From Hysterangium stoloniferum (taxonomy: Eukaryota; Basidiomycota; Agaricomycetes; Hysterangiales; Hysterangiaceae): a stretch of 64,000 nt of DNA. The translations under genes and the position numbers were made by a program. Within the stretch, counting starts at the first letter, position 1; each line of letters begins with the position of its first letter. The DNA lies in NCBI GenBank assembly GCA_015178975.1, contig WHVD01000132.1, positions 124,001 to 188,000 of the forward strand, given 5' to 3'. Positions 22,451 through 34,740 of the stretch are shown in pieces. Below the pieces are notes generated by a model. That model ran no database searches. It was not told where the DNA came from and saw only the letters and a program-made list of their open reading frames with translations.

Positions 22451-22845
22451 TGTAAGGGGACAAATCATTCACACTTTATATTCCACAGATTAGTAACCCC
22501 CAGATTATACTCTATTGTCTATTCCATTTTATTACCTCCCCAATACAGGACACCTTATTCTTTATAGGGTACATTGAACTGATGTATGAGGGTGCTTAAG
22601 GCATGGGAAAATATGCTGCATACTGTATAGCTGATGTGTCACACCTAGTAGAGTTTCCTTAGACTTTTTTCTTTGGATTTCCTCTACTAGGTGAGTAGAT
22701 AGTTGTCTTGTATTTAGTTACTTATATATATCCTTTGGATTTCCTCTACTAGGTGAGTAGATAGTTGTCTTGTATTTAGTTACTTATATATATCCTTTGG
22801 ATTTCCTCTACTAGTGTGATACCCACTATTAGGGTTGCCCTTACA
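22451..22845 (+). repeat. 3' LTR of the chromovirus (62-bp unit duplicated)
   Basis: 395 bp. The 62-bp unit is present twice (22681 and 22743) against once in the 5' LTR; two further bases come from a T-run change. A purine-rich GATGAGGGGGTGA just before it is a candidate polypurine tract. Confidence 0.92.
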
Positions 22846-22850
22846 GATAG

Positions 22851-23510
22851 GCAATGGATGGTGAGATTTGTCAGGACACTGCAAATCTCAACCTGAGGAT
22901 GATGGGAAACTGAAGTTGACTTTGACTGGGAGGAGACTGTGAGTGTCATTCAGATCTGGTAGCTCTTGACTATCATCTTGACCCATGATCTTTTCTGTAG
23001 ACACATTTGAAAAAGATGACTGTCCCAGTCTGAGACTGACACAGAGTGTAGCCTGGCGATGCGGGACACAGAGGGTGCTGCCAATGGACAACCAAACTGT
23101 TAGTTGGGACCGCTGGAGATCGCATGAGTTCAGTATGAGAAAATAACTGTATGGGAGGGACATGAACTTACACTCAGATCATTGAAGGGCCGTCCTTCAC
23201 CGGATTTTGCCCACACGAGCTGATACAGTCTGAGGTACGCTGTTAACAGAGTTTGTCGGGGCAGGTCGGGGCCGAAGCGAGGAAAGCCCTGCGAAATCGG
23301 AGTTAGTAACCCGGTCTTGACGTCCTGCAAACAAATGCAAATGTATAGGTGTATAGTGGTGTTAGTCTCTAATTTACGCAAAGGATAATAGACAACTCAC
23401 TGGGTGTTAATTTTGAACATTTCCGAAGGTCCACCATCCAATGTTGAGTCGGCTCATTACTATGTCGAATTGCCGGGTGGGTGCTGGGGCAGTCGTGGCT
23501 CGGGTATGAT
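22851..23510 (-). pseudogene. Family R K-exon block, minus-strand copy, interrupted by the chromovirus
   Basis: Exon 23510-23400 (PAIRHSNEPTQHWMVDLRKC) is followed by an intron of about 70 nt (23399-23328). An exon at 23327-23178 reads DVKTGLLTPISQGFPRF, then RQTLLTAYLRLYQLVWAKS. Another intron precedes a further exon (VSTEKIMGQDDSQELPDLND). Splice sites fit GT-AG. The two main exons are open. The frame then runs into the GATAG insertion site and appears to continue at 17086-16749. The same exon pair occurs at 27350-27630. Unrecognised protein. Confidence 0.45.
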
Positions 23511-23589
23511 AATGAAAAAATTGCGTTAGACGAGACAAAACAAATGAGAATGGTACGTACTTCATACAACTCACTGGGTGTCATCACCA

Positions 23590-24480
23590 CATGAGGATGA
23601 TTTTATCATTTATCCTTCACCAGTACATCTAGGACAGTCAGTTCAGGGTGTTGGATATCCTGACCGACATGTGTACATCTCTTCGCCACCAGCTCCCGGG
23701 TTTTGACAGAAATTTCAATGCCTTCACGGCTGCCGTCATAGGGTTCAAGTTATTCACAAATCATCGAGTTGAACCTGCAGCAGGCTATGAGATCAGTTGG
23801 TTGGCTTCTAATGAGTGATGTGACAAAAACTGGTAATGCTTACGCCTAAAACGTGGAAACACTACCAGATCGCATATCGGACTGGACCACCCGCTTACAT
23901 TTTTCCTCTTATCGCACGAGCGCACTTTTCACCCATATGCGTATATGTATTCGAGGCTATGGAGTAAAACCTCAGTCGTTTCCCTACAGCCCCACTAGGC
24001 AGCGACTGAGTTTGGGCATCCGCTGCCCTTTTCTGTTCTAGCTCAGTTCAAATTTTGTCATGATGTGCAACACTCCTTGTATTTGGTTTGTTACAACATA
24101 TGAGTGGTGGTGGCTCTTATTTGTTACCTGCTACATTGTCACTTACCGGTTGGGTTCTCATTAGATTGCAATCAGTAAATGACAACATACCAGGCAAGAA
24201 AGAAGAGCCACTGTCACTCACACATCATTGTAATAAATGAAATACCAAGAGCACCTCACATCACTCATAGGAAGCCAATTAAATGATCTGATAGCCTGCT
24301 GCAGGTTCAACCTGAGGTTTAAGAATAATATGAACCATGTGACAGCAGCCGCGAAGAGACTGAATCCAACTGTTGAAACCCAGGAGCTGGTAGCCAAGAG
24401 ACATGGAAATGTCGGTCAGTATATCCAACAACAGTGTCTGAGATGTACTGGTGAAGGAAAAATCTTCCTGAGGCGGTGAT
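23590..24480. pseudogene. Family R H-exon fragments, inverted pair
   Basis: 23600-23820 plus 24061-24175 match the H exon and its downstream sequence on the plus strand. 24176-24480 matches the same sequence on the minus strand (FNWLPMSDV.., the frame without the indel seen in R4). The two halves meet at about 24175 in an inverted junction. The plus half is interrupted by the MITE at 23821-24060. No intact gene. Confidence 0.6.
23821..24060 (+). mobile_element. 240-bp MITE, inverted ends TGACAAAA/TTTTGTCA, target duplication TGATG
   Basis: TGATG flanks the insert at 23816-23820 and 24061-24065. The inverted copy at 24176-24480 supplies an empty site: there ATGAGTGATGTG is continuous. Too short to code. 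Superfamily not assignable from 8-bp ends. Confidence 0.75.
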
Positions 24481-24529
24481 AATGTAGGTTATGGCATGGG
24501 TGGTTAAAATACTCCTAGTCTTTTTAGTC

Positions 24530-25715
24530 TCCAAAAATCATTGATAAAATCTTGCTTACCAATGCAGCGCAGCCACATATACAGATCATTTCGCCTTCGG
24601 CAAAAAGGGGAACTCCGCTCCTCACACATAATTTGAGTATAACATGCGCTGTATTATTCACTGAAGACTAATACGCTAACTAGAGCCGCAGACAGAGCTC
24701 TCAAGTATGACAAGAAGCTCGATGTTGTTGTGCTCTTGTGGCTTATCTTGTCGTGTCTCAACCAAGTAACGTCCCAAATTTCCTAACAGAGCTGGTGAGC
24801 GCTAGTCAAATCATGAAATTTTAAATGAATACAAGGGGAATATATACGTAATTTTTAACACCACGTGATCTCTTATCATTAATATGGTTTATAGAGTTGG
24901 GCTACCTTCTCCAGTCATAAGCTTACAAGTAAACTTCGGGAATCATATGTCCTGCTGATAGTCGGAACTTCGTGACAAGGTATTATCCGGCTTGATTGCA
25001 TCGATTGGGTGTTTAGATGTAGATGGAATCACTGTGCAAAGAGCCTCATTATAGATAATTCAGGGAAAATCCGTGGGGAGCTTCCCACCGGGAACGCCCA
25101 GCGGATTGTAGGAACTGGACTTCGGCACAGCACGATGCCCCGATGGTGCATCTTTAATTTTGTTGTATTGGCGGAAGCGAATCTTAAGTACAAAGGCTGT
25201 ACAGTCACGAGCTCGCTTGGGAGACATGCGATCGGCAAGGTGGGGCTTCGATCTTGGCGTGGCGCCCAATGTGGCGTTTTGCTACCTTGCTGAAATTCGG
25301 CTGCAAGGCAAAAGATGCTGAAAGAGACAGTTTGTTGAGGAAATTGTGCCTACAGAACGTGCAAGAGTGTCACTTGAATGTTGACTCCCTTATGTGGACC
25401 TGTGCCTAGGAAGGTGGCATGGCTCTCTTTTGCGTTTTCTACGAGTTTGCATGAGTTTCGCTTATGTTTCGGTTAAAAATTAAGGCATGCTAGTTTTGGC
25501 TTGTACAATGGAAACAATAGATAAGTCGGAGTTTCAGACCATGTGCCGCAGGGCGATGTCACGTGAATGGATACCATCGCTTCGCCCACATTAGGCGGTT
25601 ACGCCACGCATAGACTTTTAAGATACCTTAACAAGAAATTTTATCGGGAGAGAGATCAGCAAAGAATGGTTATAAGTCACGAGTCACCATCCACTTCGGA
25701 GTCGCTTAAAATTGA
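24530..25715 (+). repeat. Dispersed repeat S, long copy
   Basis: Collinear in inverted orientation with about 33398-31300, after allowing for the retroposon inserted there (32233-33049). It shares landmarks AATCATTGATAAAATC, AAACTTCGGGAATCATATG and CACGAGTCACCATCCA. A piece also lies at 59600-59745 (minus). Open frames are short; no protein recognised. Confidence 0.7.
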
Positions 25716-26565
25716 ACTGTACAAACGTAGGTAGCGTTCCTCCAGACACAGCGTCCGGCGCTACCGGCCAACCTTGCCCTTTCGCATTCTCGTACATACT
25801 TGCTTATCTCGTCTCTATATCGATGTATAATGCTGGTAAGACCTCCCAAGGCCGGCCGTGTATTTGAGCACCTTGTTGTCAGTGGTCCGCGCGGTTGATA
25901 TACAAACCGCATATACCCCCTAAATCCGGGGGAGAATTGACGCAGATAGGTGCTACCCAATTACTGCGTGCACGTTTGACTAGGAATATAAATTTTTAAT
26001 AGATCCGTTAATAGATCTCCTAACGAAGGGCTTCCGCCGGGATCGCTCCCCGCCATGCTAGCCTGCATCAACTTCGCCTCCCTTTGATTGCATGCAACGT
26101 CCGACAATATTTAGCCCCACCTGATGTCGTGTTGCAGCTTTAATGTATACCAAGTCAATGAACCCTTGTACGGGTAAGATATAAACACCAATACATTTTT
26201 CTCGTCGTTAAACAGTCTCCACTTGACCCATTTATTCCGGCTGTTTCAGCCCCTCTGGCGATCCTCCACCTTTTTATGGGTGCTCCAAACCTCGTGTGAT
26301 TATGACCAGTGTGACCACTTCTTGTGGAGAAAGAAGCCAAGCTAAAAATAGAGACGATGTCTCCGTATTAAAACCACAATTGAAAAAGCAGGGGCAAATA
26401 AAGGCTTTGATCCCCGTGATGTCCGAAAATCGGCTCAAAGACTATACATGAGTCACTTGCCACATCACACGGCCTCCTATGACCGACACGGAACTTCCAA
26501 AACGTTAGCGACTTTCCTATCATGGGTCTCAAGAGACCCACCCATGGCAGATTAAACGTCATCAA
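25716..26565. other. Stretch without recognisable genes
   Basis: Short frames only. No similarity to other parts of the window noticed, and no splice-supported exon chain found. Confidence 0.4.
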
Positions 26566-27240
26566 AGGGCAAGAAGCATCTCCAGGCAAGGAGCTCCGAG
26601 CTTCCAACGCTTAAAACAGGCGATCCCTATCACACGTAACCTATATCGATGCTTCGTTGCCCAATCGTGTCGTCTTTCTGTGTTTTTTACCAAATAGAGG
26701 TTATGTAGGGTATGTGGTTTCACTAGTTCCAACAATGAATATACATGTTATTATTTTCGTGCATAAATAATGTAGAATTATCGTCATTCCGCTGATGTCA
26801 AACGAAAAAAAAAATAGTTTACCGATTTGTACTATTTTTTAATAGAAAGTAAATGAAAATCCGCAGCTTGATATATTTTGAGAACATGTGTCTGGCTGTA
26901 CGGAAAACTTGGCAATCACTATTCATCGCCTGAATAAATATCTATACAAATTGTGCAGCATTTCTTGATCTTCCAAGTTCTGATGCACAATTCTATTGAT
27001 AATATTTCTGGTGCTATAAGATTGCCTATTGATGTAGCCTTGTTCCTTACCACCCCATGTTTACTTTGTACTACTACGAATGAACTTCTCACTTCTACAA
27101 TGATGGTGAATCCCCTCGGTTTCATCAAACCCATCTCTGACGGCCTTGATCCTCCCACCAGTCATCCTGTGTCTTCTGTGGTGGGTTTGGTGAAACCAAG
27201 GCACTTCATTGTCATTGTAGAAGTAATTATTTTATTCAAG
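26566..27240 (+). repeat. Dispersed repeat T, copy 2 (without the LTR insert)
   Basis: Matches 4260-5400 in order. Around 27095-27115 it lacks the 290-bp solo LTR present in copy 1, so it helps define the empty site. Confidence 0.6.
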
Positions 27241-29945
27241 TACTTGGATTCGGCAGCTTGGTGCAACGCGGCATCCAAACTTGCAATTCCTCACTGCTAA
27301 AGTACGTGACATTCTCAATTGTTTTGGCCTCGTCTAACGCAATTTTTTCAGTACCGTGACCGAGGCACGACTGCGTCAGCACCCACTCCGGCAATTCGAC
27401 ATAGTACTGAGCCAACTCAAGATTGGATGGTGGACCTTCGGAAATGTTCAAAATTAACACCCAGTGAGTTGTCTGTCATGTATCCTATATATTGCGCAAG
27501 GTAGAGACTAACACCACTATACACCTATACATTTGTTTGCAGGACGTCAAGACCCGGTTACTAACTCTGATTTCGTATGGGTTTCCTCACTTCGGCGCCG
27601 ACCTGCCGCGACAAACTCTGTTAGCAGCCTACCCCGGGTAGAGTCGGGATCCGCGTCAGTGCCCTCGACGTGATGGCGGGAACGTTGAGGGCGCCGATGC
27701 GGCTGATCACGCACCCGCTGTGGAAGACGGCAACGTCCAGGGCATCGACGCGGCTGGCGTGATGTGGAGATGGAACGTCTCACGATTGGGTCCTGCTCAA
27801 ATTAAGTCAAGTAAGTATATGATGATATTGATTAAACAACGTCGAAAAAACCTTGCACAATGTGCTGGGCAAATGATCCCGTCAACAGCGATCCATCCAG
27901 CATGAGAGGGCCATACTCTCTAAGGTCGACCCCCTCATGCTGGATGGATCGCTGGTGACGGGATCATTCGCCCAGCGCATTGTGCAAGGTTTTTCCGACA
28001 TCCTTTAATTAATGTCATCATCTACTTACTTGACTTAATTTGAGCAGGAACCAATAATGAGAATGTTCCATCTCCACATCGTTCCCAACACGAATACCGC
28101 CATCTACCCCAAGTCACAAACTGCCGCGATGAGGTCTGCAATATTCCGAGCAGCAGCCCAAACAAACTGGCAGGAGATATCGGCAGCAAGGAGGGAACTG
28201 ACAATGACGACGGATCGGAGTATATGGTACCGGGTTCGTGTGGTGTCTTTTTTTATAATATATTACTTAAATATCCTACTATTCACAGAATCTTCCCTCA
28301 TCGACGACGACGATGAAGCCATTGATCAGAAAGTGTTGGCCGATCCGAGTACGCAGACAGACCTGTCTGCAGCATTTGGTTCGTACACTTCATTAAGTCG
28401 AGCGGGTCTATAAAAACTCACCCTAATCCGCAATACTTCCAGACATGCCTGTGACAGCGTTGCTTCCGGTTGTCTCATTCATTCTCCATGGTGTGTCATG
28501 CCAACCCGAGCCCCCGCACGCCAGCGATAGCACCACCGCGATGGACAGCGAATGGTTCGATCATAAAGGATACGGACAGGGTAACAATCCTTTTATCCTA
28601 GTGTGTCATTTGGGAAATTAATAATTTGTGCACATATGGAAGTCTACACAGACACGTCGGATAGGGGCATCTGGGGCGGCTCGTCATCTAGTACAGCTCG
28701 TTTCTCTCATATGTCATTAACCTTCATTAAATTCAGGATCTGCCCTCACACGACGGTATTGGGCACGGTGCGCTTGCCGGACGAGTTCATGAGCAGCCCG
28801 GGTCTTTTGCCGAGGACAAAGTCCTCACCTCCTGAATTGTAAGGAAATACCTCGTTAGTTGTGACTTATTTTAATACGACAAGAAACACAAAACTGACGA
28901 CCACCCTAGCTGTCGCAGCTCCAACGTGACACCAAGCACAAGGTCTCCGACAGATGGCCATCCCAGGCGTCCTTACCGGGACAAAGCCGAATCCGACAGC
29001 TCGCCCGCATCAATGAAAAACCCGAAGAACCAGTGCCGGTATAAAAAAATGTTTATGGTTCGCATGTCTCAAACAATCCGTCCTCCGGGGCCGGAACATC
29101 TTCGGGTTACGGGTGAGTCCCGTCGGCTATATTTCTTACACCAACTAACATTGACTTCTTAGCAGGACAAGCCGTTTCACACAAAGTCGTTAACACCTCA
29201 ACCTCATTACGAGGGAAAGAGAAAGGTGAGAAAAGAGAAGGCCTTCAATAACAGAGGAGAACCGCCAACATGGTTAGACAGGTAATATTTCGTTTCATTA
29301 GTGTTGGTGATTATACTCACCTTTCATCATCTAGGCGGGCGGCGAATGCCTCAGTGCGACAGCACTTACGCCTAAACTCGGGTGGCAACAGGTCGGAAAA
29401 CCAGTCCCGCACGTCCAAATACCACCGGAACGTTCGGCAAAGACACTTGGCGGACCTCTAGCTGCTCGGTTGGAACCATTGCCTGCGGGTGCGGCTCCAC
29501 CACAACGTAACCGACGGCGGAAAGAGAAGTAAGTGGATTAATCCCGGGCAGATGCGAAAGCAGCGGCAAGAGGGAAGGCAGCGGCGGACGAGAAGTAGGG
29601 GCAGCGGCGGACGAGTGGTAGTGGCAGAGGCCAGACATACTTCTTTTTTTTCCAGTTCTCCTTCTTCTCCTTCTTTCTTTGGATATTTCTACTTCTTTCT
29701 TTTCATCCATTTCTCTGGTTCATGGGCTAGTGGGGTCAGTCGGTTGGTTCTGGCTCGTATCTTTCAGAACGGGGTGCGTAGTTTTATCATCTTTCTCTAT
29801 ATGGTGACCTATTCATTGTCGTTCAGCTGTGTCTGTTTTGTGAGTATTGTGTCTTCGGAGTTTCCTAGGCCGAAGACTTGCTGTGCAAGCACTTGAGACG
29901 TCACTGAGGAGGTGCTGTATGGTAGATAATTAAACGTACGTCCAT
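27241..29945 (+). pseudogene. Family R copy R5 (K exons, rearranged repeats, then 3' exons)
   Basis: K exons at about 27250-27300 and 27351-27460 (PAIRHSTEPTQDWMVDLRKC) and the DVKTRLLTLISYGFPHFG exon (27545-27630) are followed abruptly by family R repeat sequence with an inverted block (27640-27760). Module exons are scrambled: about 27925-27990 repeats the end of the exon. Family introns at about 27808-27850 and 27990-28048 and the SKSQTAAMRS exon follow. The Asp-rich exon (28290-28380, DDDDEAIDQKVLADPSTQTD) and later exons follow, with a last exon near 29335-29545 ending RRRKEK-stop. Frame breaks and the rearrangement suggest a pseudogene, though the 3' exons are well kept. Confidence 0.5.
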
Positions 29946-30600
29946 CTCTTAAACCGTCGTAGTCCTTTCTAACGTTACATGGTTATCAGCCCTACCGAAA
30001 CTCTGATAAGCTTCCGTTTACGATAAACGTTTTGACACTGCATTCTGACATCTTGTTTAGATGGCACATAAGTACTAACAAACAGACCTTTACATCCAGC
30101 GATGTTGCAAGCCGCGTTTCACCCTTGTCCAAACCAAATATTTTCATTCTTTTTGTTGATTTTCTTTTTGTTCTGGTTCTTTTGGTTTTCGTTCCGATTA
30201 CTTGCCACTTGCTCTACTGCCGACTACTCTCATACTATCAAGCTTATCGTGCTTGAACATAAAATGTACTATATGTAATTTGTGAATAATTCAATGCTAC
30301 AACTTGACAGGGTCAGCTGAATAAATATAAAATTGTGACGCATACTTGTTCGTACGTAAGTTAAGTGGCAAGTAGTCACAAACGCCTGGACCTTTTCTAA
30401 CGCTTTGGTCACCAGAGCTCCTTCAAGCCTTGTCTCTCACGGAAATTTACATACATAATCGTTCTTGTGCACAACGTAGTGATTATTTGATGAAGGTAGC
30501 GACATTCCTTTTGAAGATCTCAAGGGGGCCGACTATCGACATACAAGGAGCGCTGTAGGACCACAATCGCACTGGTTTTTTAACGTTAAAATGTTTATTC
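29946..30600. other. Stretch without recognisable genes
   Basis: Nothing beyond short open frames; a T-rich segment at 30140-30200. Confidence 0.4.
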
Positions 30601-30609
30601 TGATATTTA

Positions 30610-31290
30610 CAATACATTTAATTCAAACTTGCAGCGGTATTAGGCCAGAAAGCTGCCAACAATATCCAAGTAACGGGTTGTCTCCTCCCCTGCGGTGTAT
30701 GGCTCGAATTAGCGAATTGAACCCACTTGCACGTAAGAATATTTCTAAAAAATGGTTACACAGTTTTACCCTGTGCTTCATCGTAATATCCGTTGAGTCC
30801 CAGGGTGCTAACGTTGATATTATGTAGTTGATCAATTACGGACCATGTCTTCCACGTCGCGATGACTGGAATTCGTTTGGAGTATTCCTATAATAAATCG
30901 TGGATTAAAGTCCTTATGTGTGCGTATGAAGAACGTACATGGTTTTATAAACAGTTGGATCTTTTGCCAGCGAACCGAAATTTGCAGCCCGTGGGGCCAT
31001 GTTTCAAGCCTGCACACATGCAGTCTATAAAATACTATGGTTGCCGCCGCATACTCCTTCCTATCAGTAGTACCTGAATCCTCATGCCTCATCAACGTAT
31101 CCTGAACATTTTTAGGCAGCCCATTTCTTAACCTATTTACTGCTTGAACAAATAATTCCATCAACACCGGAGAGTCGGATATGATGAGCTTGTTAAGCCC
31201 CTTCGGTTGACTGGTCGCGTATCTGGCTCCCAGCATTCCACCCTATCAATGTCCCAGTATATCAAAGTCACTGTGGATACCTAGATGCTG
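30610..31290 (-). pseudogene. Proline iminopeptidase-like, C-terminal part, broken
   Basis: The minus-strand reading starts at EQHLGIHSDFDILGH. It then has two adjacent stops (TGA, TAG) exactly where the nucleophile elbow Ser-Trp should be, then GGMLGARYATSQPKGLNKLI, DSPVLMELFVQAVNRLRNG and TWSVIDQLHNI. The acid-residue region LGLNGYYDEAQ and the catalytic-His region VQFANSSHTP follow, in other frames and with a stop near 30758. It complements the N-terminal relic at 1648-2160. The N-terminal third is replaced by repeat S sequence joined within the QHLGI region. Catalysis is impossible without the Ser. Confidence 0.8.
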
Positions 31291-32232
31291 TTCAATTTTA
31301 AGCGACTTCGAAATGGATGCTGACTCGTGACTTATCACCATTCTCTTCCCCGATCGATAAGAATTTCTCGTTACGGAATGTTCAAAGCCATGCCTGACAT
31401 AGCCGCCCACTGTGGGTGAAGCGACGGCATCCATTCATGTCAAATCGCGGGGCGGCAACTGGGCACATGGTCCGAAACTCTGACTTATCTATTGTTTCCA
31501 TTGTACAAGCCAAAACCGGCGAACATGCCACCTTATTGGAATGACCGTTGATTTTTGATGGGTTACGCCCGCGTAGCCTGACTTAGTTTTTAACCCAAAC
31601 ATAAGGAAAACTCACGCAAACTCGTAGAAAACGCAAAAGAGAGCTGTGCCACCATCCCAGGCACAGGTCGACATTAGAAGGTGAACCTTCCAGCGACACT
31701 CTTGCACGTTCTGCAACCACAATTTCCTCAATATACTGTCTCTTTCAGCATCTTTTGCCTTGCAGCTGAATTTCGGCAAGGTAGCGCGACGCCACATTGG
31801 GCGCCCTGCCAGTATCGAAGCCCCACCTCCTTATCTTGCCGATTCCATGTCTCCCAAGCGAGCTCGTGACTGTACAGCGTTTGTACTTAAGCTTCGCTTC
31901 CGCCCGCAGTTACGAGGAAAATAAAGATGCGCCCGCCCATCGGTGCATCGTGCAATGCCAAAGTCCAGTTCCTACCATCCGCTTGGCGTGGCGTTTCCGG
32001 TTGTGAGTTACCCCCGTATTTTCCCTGAATTATCTATCATGAGGCTCTTTCCACAGTGACTTCATCTATTCCATCTAAACACCCAAGAGATGTAACCAAT
32101 CCGGATAATACCTTGTGACGAAATTTCAACTATCAGCAGGACACATGACCCGCGAAGTTCACTTGTAAGCTTATGACTGGCGAAGAGAACCCAACTCTAT
32201 AAACCATATTAATGAAAAGAGATCACGTGCCA

Positions 32233-33049
32233 AGGCTCTCTTGTTCCATGACCACGGGGTGGAGAGGTGTAAGGGCAACCCTAGTAGTGGAGATCACACT
32301 GATAGAGGAATCCAAAGTATATATAAGTATCTAAATACAAGATAACTATCTACTCACCTGATAGAGGAATCCAAAGAGAAAAGTCTAAGGAAACTCTATC
32401 AGGTGTGACATGTCAACTATACAGTGCACAATTCATTTTCCCACGCCTTAAGCGCCCACACACACCCACTCAATATACCCTACAAAGGATGAAGTGTTCT
32501 ACTCTACAATGGTGAGATAATAAAGGGAATAAACAGTAGAGTATAATCTGGGGGATATAAGGTGTGAATGACTTGTCCCTTTACAAGAGGCAGATGACAG
32601 TGAACAGGTTTGGGGGCCTCTGAATTCACTGCTCTGTCAAAGTCGGCAGCCTTCAGCCATGCACCAGTGTCATCTGCGGAACATCACTGGCACCTACCAA
32701 CCATGACTGCTGCCCAGCAGTGGTCTACCCTTCCTACCTACCCCTGGCTCCAGCATTCACCTATGCACTAGCAATGCAAGACTTTGGTGTGCCTGCAGCC
32801 CTTGTTGACACCTGCTAGCAGGATCTCGGGCTTTTCTTGGGGCTTTGGCCCAAGGCCTCAAGGCCTCAGCTCTATACCATGTATCTATCTACATGCCCCT
32901 TTTGCTTACTAAAATCCCTTCCACACACGTAGCTCACTCGGGACTTCGTACCACCATAGCATAGTTTCTCTGGGGCCTTTTCACCCCTTAGCCACAGTTA
33001 GCCATTGTTGCTTGAAGCGGGATACAAATATATCAAAAAAAAAAAAAAA
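32233..33049 (+). mobile_element. Poly-A retroposon (SINE-like) with long target duplication
   Basis: AAAAGAGATCACGTGCCA at 32215-32232 is repeated with one mismatch (CATGCCA) at 33046-33063. The insert ends in a run of 15 A (33035-33049). The uninterrupted repeat S at 24860-24900 shows the empty site. Without the LTR inside it, the insert is about 500 bp and has no open frame of note. An A-tail with a target duplication of 14-18 bp is the signature of LINE-driven retroposition. I see no convincing tRNA-like head. Confidence 0.8.
32268..32585 (-). mobile_element. Solo LTR of the chromovirus family, target duplication AGAGG
   Basis: The minus-strand orientation reads TGTAAAGGGACAAGTCATTC to GGGTTGCCCTTACA, the same family as the LTRs at 17087 and 22451. 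AGAGG flanks at 32263-32267 and 32586-32590. 318 bp, with diverged internal sequence. Confidence 0.92.
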
Positions 33050-34740
33050 GAGATCACATGCCATATAAAATATATTCCTCTTGTATTCATTTAATTTTTC
33101 ATGATTTGACTGGGGCACTCACTAGCTCTTTTGTGAAATTTGGGGTGTTACTTGGTTGAGACACGACAAGATAAGTCGCAAGATCACAACATTGAGCTCG
33201 TTGTTATACCTGAGAGCTCTGTCTGGGGCTCTAGATAGTGTATTAGTCTTCAGTGAATAATACAGCGCATGTTGTACTCAAATTATGTGTGAGGAGCTGA
33301 GTTGAGCTTTTTGTTGAAGCCGAAATGATCTCTACATGTACCTGCATTGCATTGGTAAGCAATATTTTATCAATGATTTTTGGTGACTATCATATAAAGT
33401 AAAGTTGTACGGTGGGTGGTGGGCGCTTTGTAGGCGCCGAAGGCGCCCCAATCCGTGAGGGCGCGGAGCGCCCGAGCTTCTTCCCCATCAGGGTCGAAAA
33501 ATCCCGATGAGGGTGCGTGTGAGTGTGTGACTAAGCTGAGGGCGCGCTAGCGCCCGAAGTCTCTTATTAGTCAGCGCGGGGGCATTTTTGCACACGCGGG
33601 AGTATTTAATGACGCCGCGGGAGCTTTTCTCACGGCGCGGGAGCTTTTCCGTGACATTTGTGACATACCCGGAACTATTTTGCGACGCGTGGGAACATTT
33701 TAGGCCATAGCCGCGGGAAGCCCGGAAGCCCGCTGTAAAGCCTTGAGGCTGCCATACTTTCTCCCTTCCCCTCTCCCTCCCCCAGCTTTGTCCTCTTTAA
33801 ATTGTGAGGGGATCCTCTCTGGAATATTTCTCAAGGTATCTGGGCCCATATCAAGGTGTGTTGAGGGCTCTATTTAATCCTATTAAATTTCGCTTTTTTA
33901 ATAATTAAATATATTATTCTGCAGTTAGAGTCTGGCCATCCACTGGCCCTGGACCCCCCATATTGAGCATTTATCATCTCTGAACCCTTCTTCAACTCCT
34001 CAGGCAATATAAAAGGTGTGGTGAGCTTCTACCAATTATTATTTAATTTTCGCTTTTTTTAATGATTAAATAATTTATTGGCAGTCAGATTACCCTTTCC
34101 CGGGTGTTCTTCTCATTCATAATTTTGAAATACACAGTCTGAAGACTATCCTATAATATCAGGTATGTTTTGGGCTTTCTCATGCTGTTGTAATATATTT
34201 ATGCATTATTTTACCCATTTTTGGGTTATTTTAGATCTATTTGTCTGAATTTCCTTTCCATAGGACTCTCCACTGCTTTTTGAGTCTTCTCTGTGATTAT
34301 AAGTCGAGTATTGAAGGTGATTCCTGTCCCTGTAATTAATCTTACCTTTTTTTGCTCAAATATTGTTCTTACAGTGAAATTGACCGTCTATTCTGGGCCG
34401 TTTTGCCTTGATTGCTGTTTCTATTGTTACTGGAAGATATAACATATCTCCCAGTTTGTATTGGTACCTTCCCTCATGCTATTAAAAGATATTTATACAT
34501 TATTGTTCATGTTTTTAGGCTATTTTAGAGCCATTTGTCTGCATTTCTTTTCTGCCACTCTCTACTGTGTTTGTGACCACTCCATATAAGTATAAGTGGA
34601 GTATTGAAAGTGAGTCCTTTCCCTGTAATTTTCTTTGGCTTATTTTAGTCTAATTCACCACAACTTTCTGCCCCTCCTCTCTTCCCCCTCTCTTGCAGGG
34701 TTTCTCTCTCTGCTACTACTGCTGTGATTGCTATATTAGT

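Larger units (their letters stand above)
17087..22845 (+). mobile_element. Ty3/gypsy chromovirus, full length, inactive; target duplication GATAG
   Basis: 5' LTR 17087-17417 (331 bp) and 3' LTR 22451-22845 (395 bp) both run from TGTAAGG to CCTTACA, and GATAG flanks the element at 17082-17086 and 22846-22850. The internal part carries gag, protease, reverse transcriptase, RNase H, integrase and a chromodomain in the gypsy order. Many stops and frameshifts make it dead. The LTRs differ mainly by an extra 62-bp tandem unit in the 3' LTR. A solo LTR of the same family lies at 32268-32585. Confidence 0.95.
31291..33398 (-). repeat. Dispersed repeat S, inverted copy with nested insertions
   Basis: Minus-strand counterpart of 24530-25715. 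It is interrupted by a poly-A retroposon (32233-33049), itself interrupted by a solo LTR. It ends at about 33398, where Helitron sequence begins. Confidence 0.7.

Noticed and set aside
25706-25960. 84-codon minus-strand frame with RYRDEISKYVRECER
   Set aside because: Isolated, no matching copy or splice partner; left as unexplained sequence.
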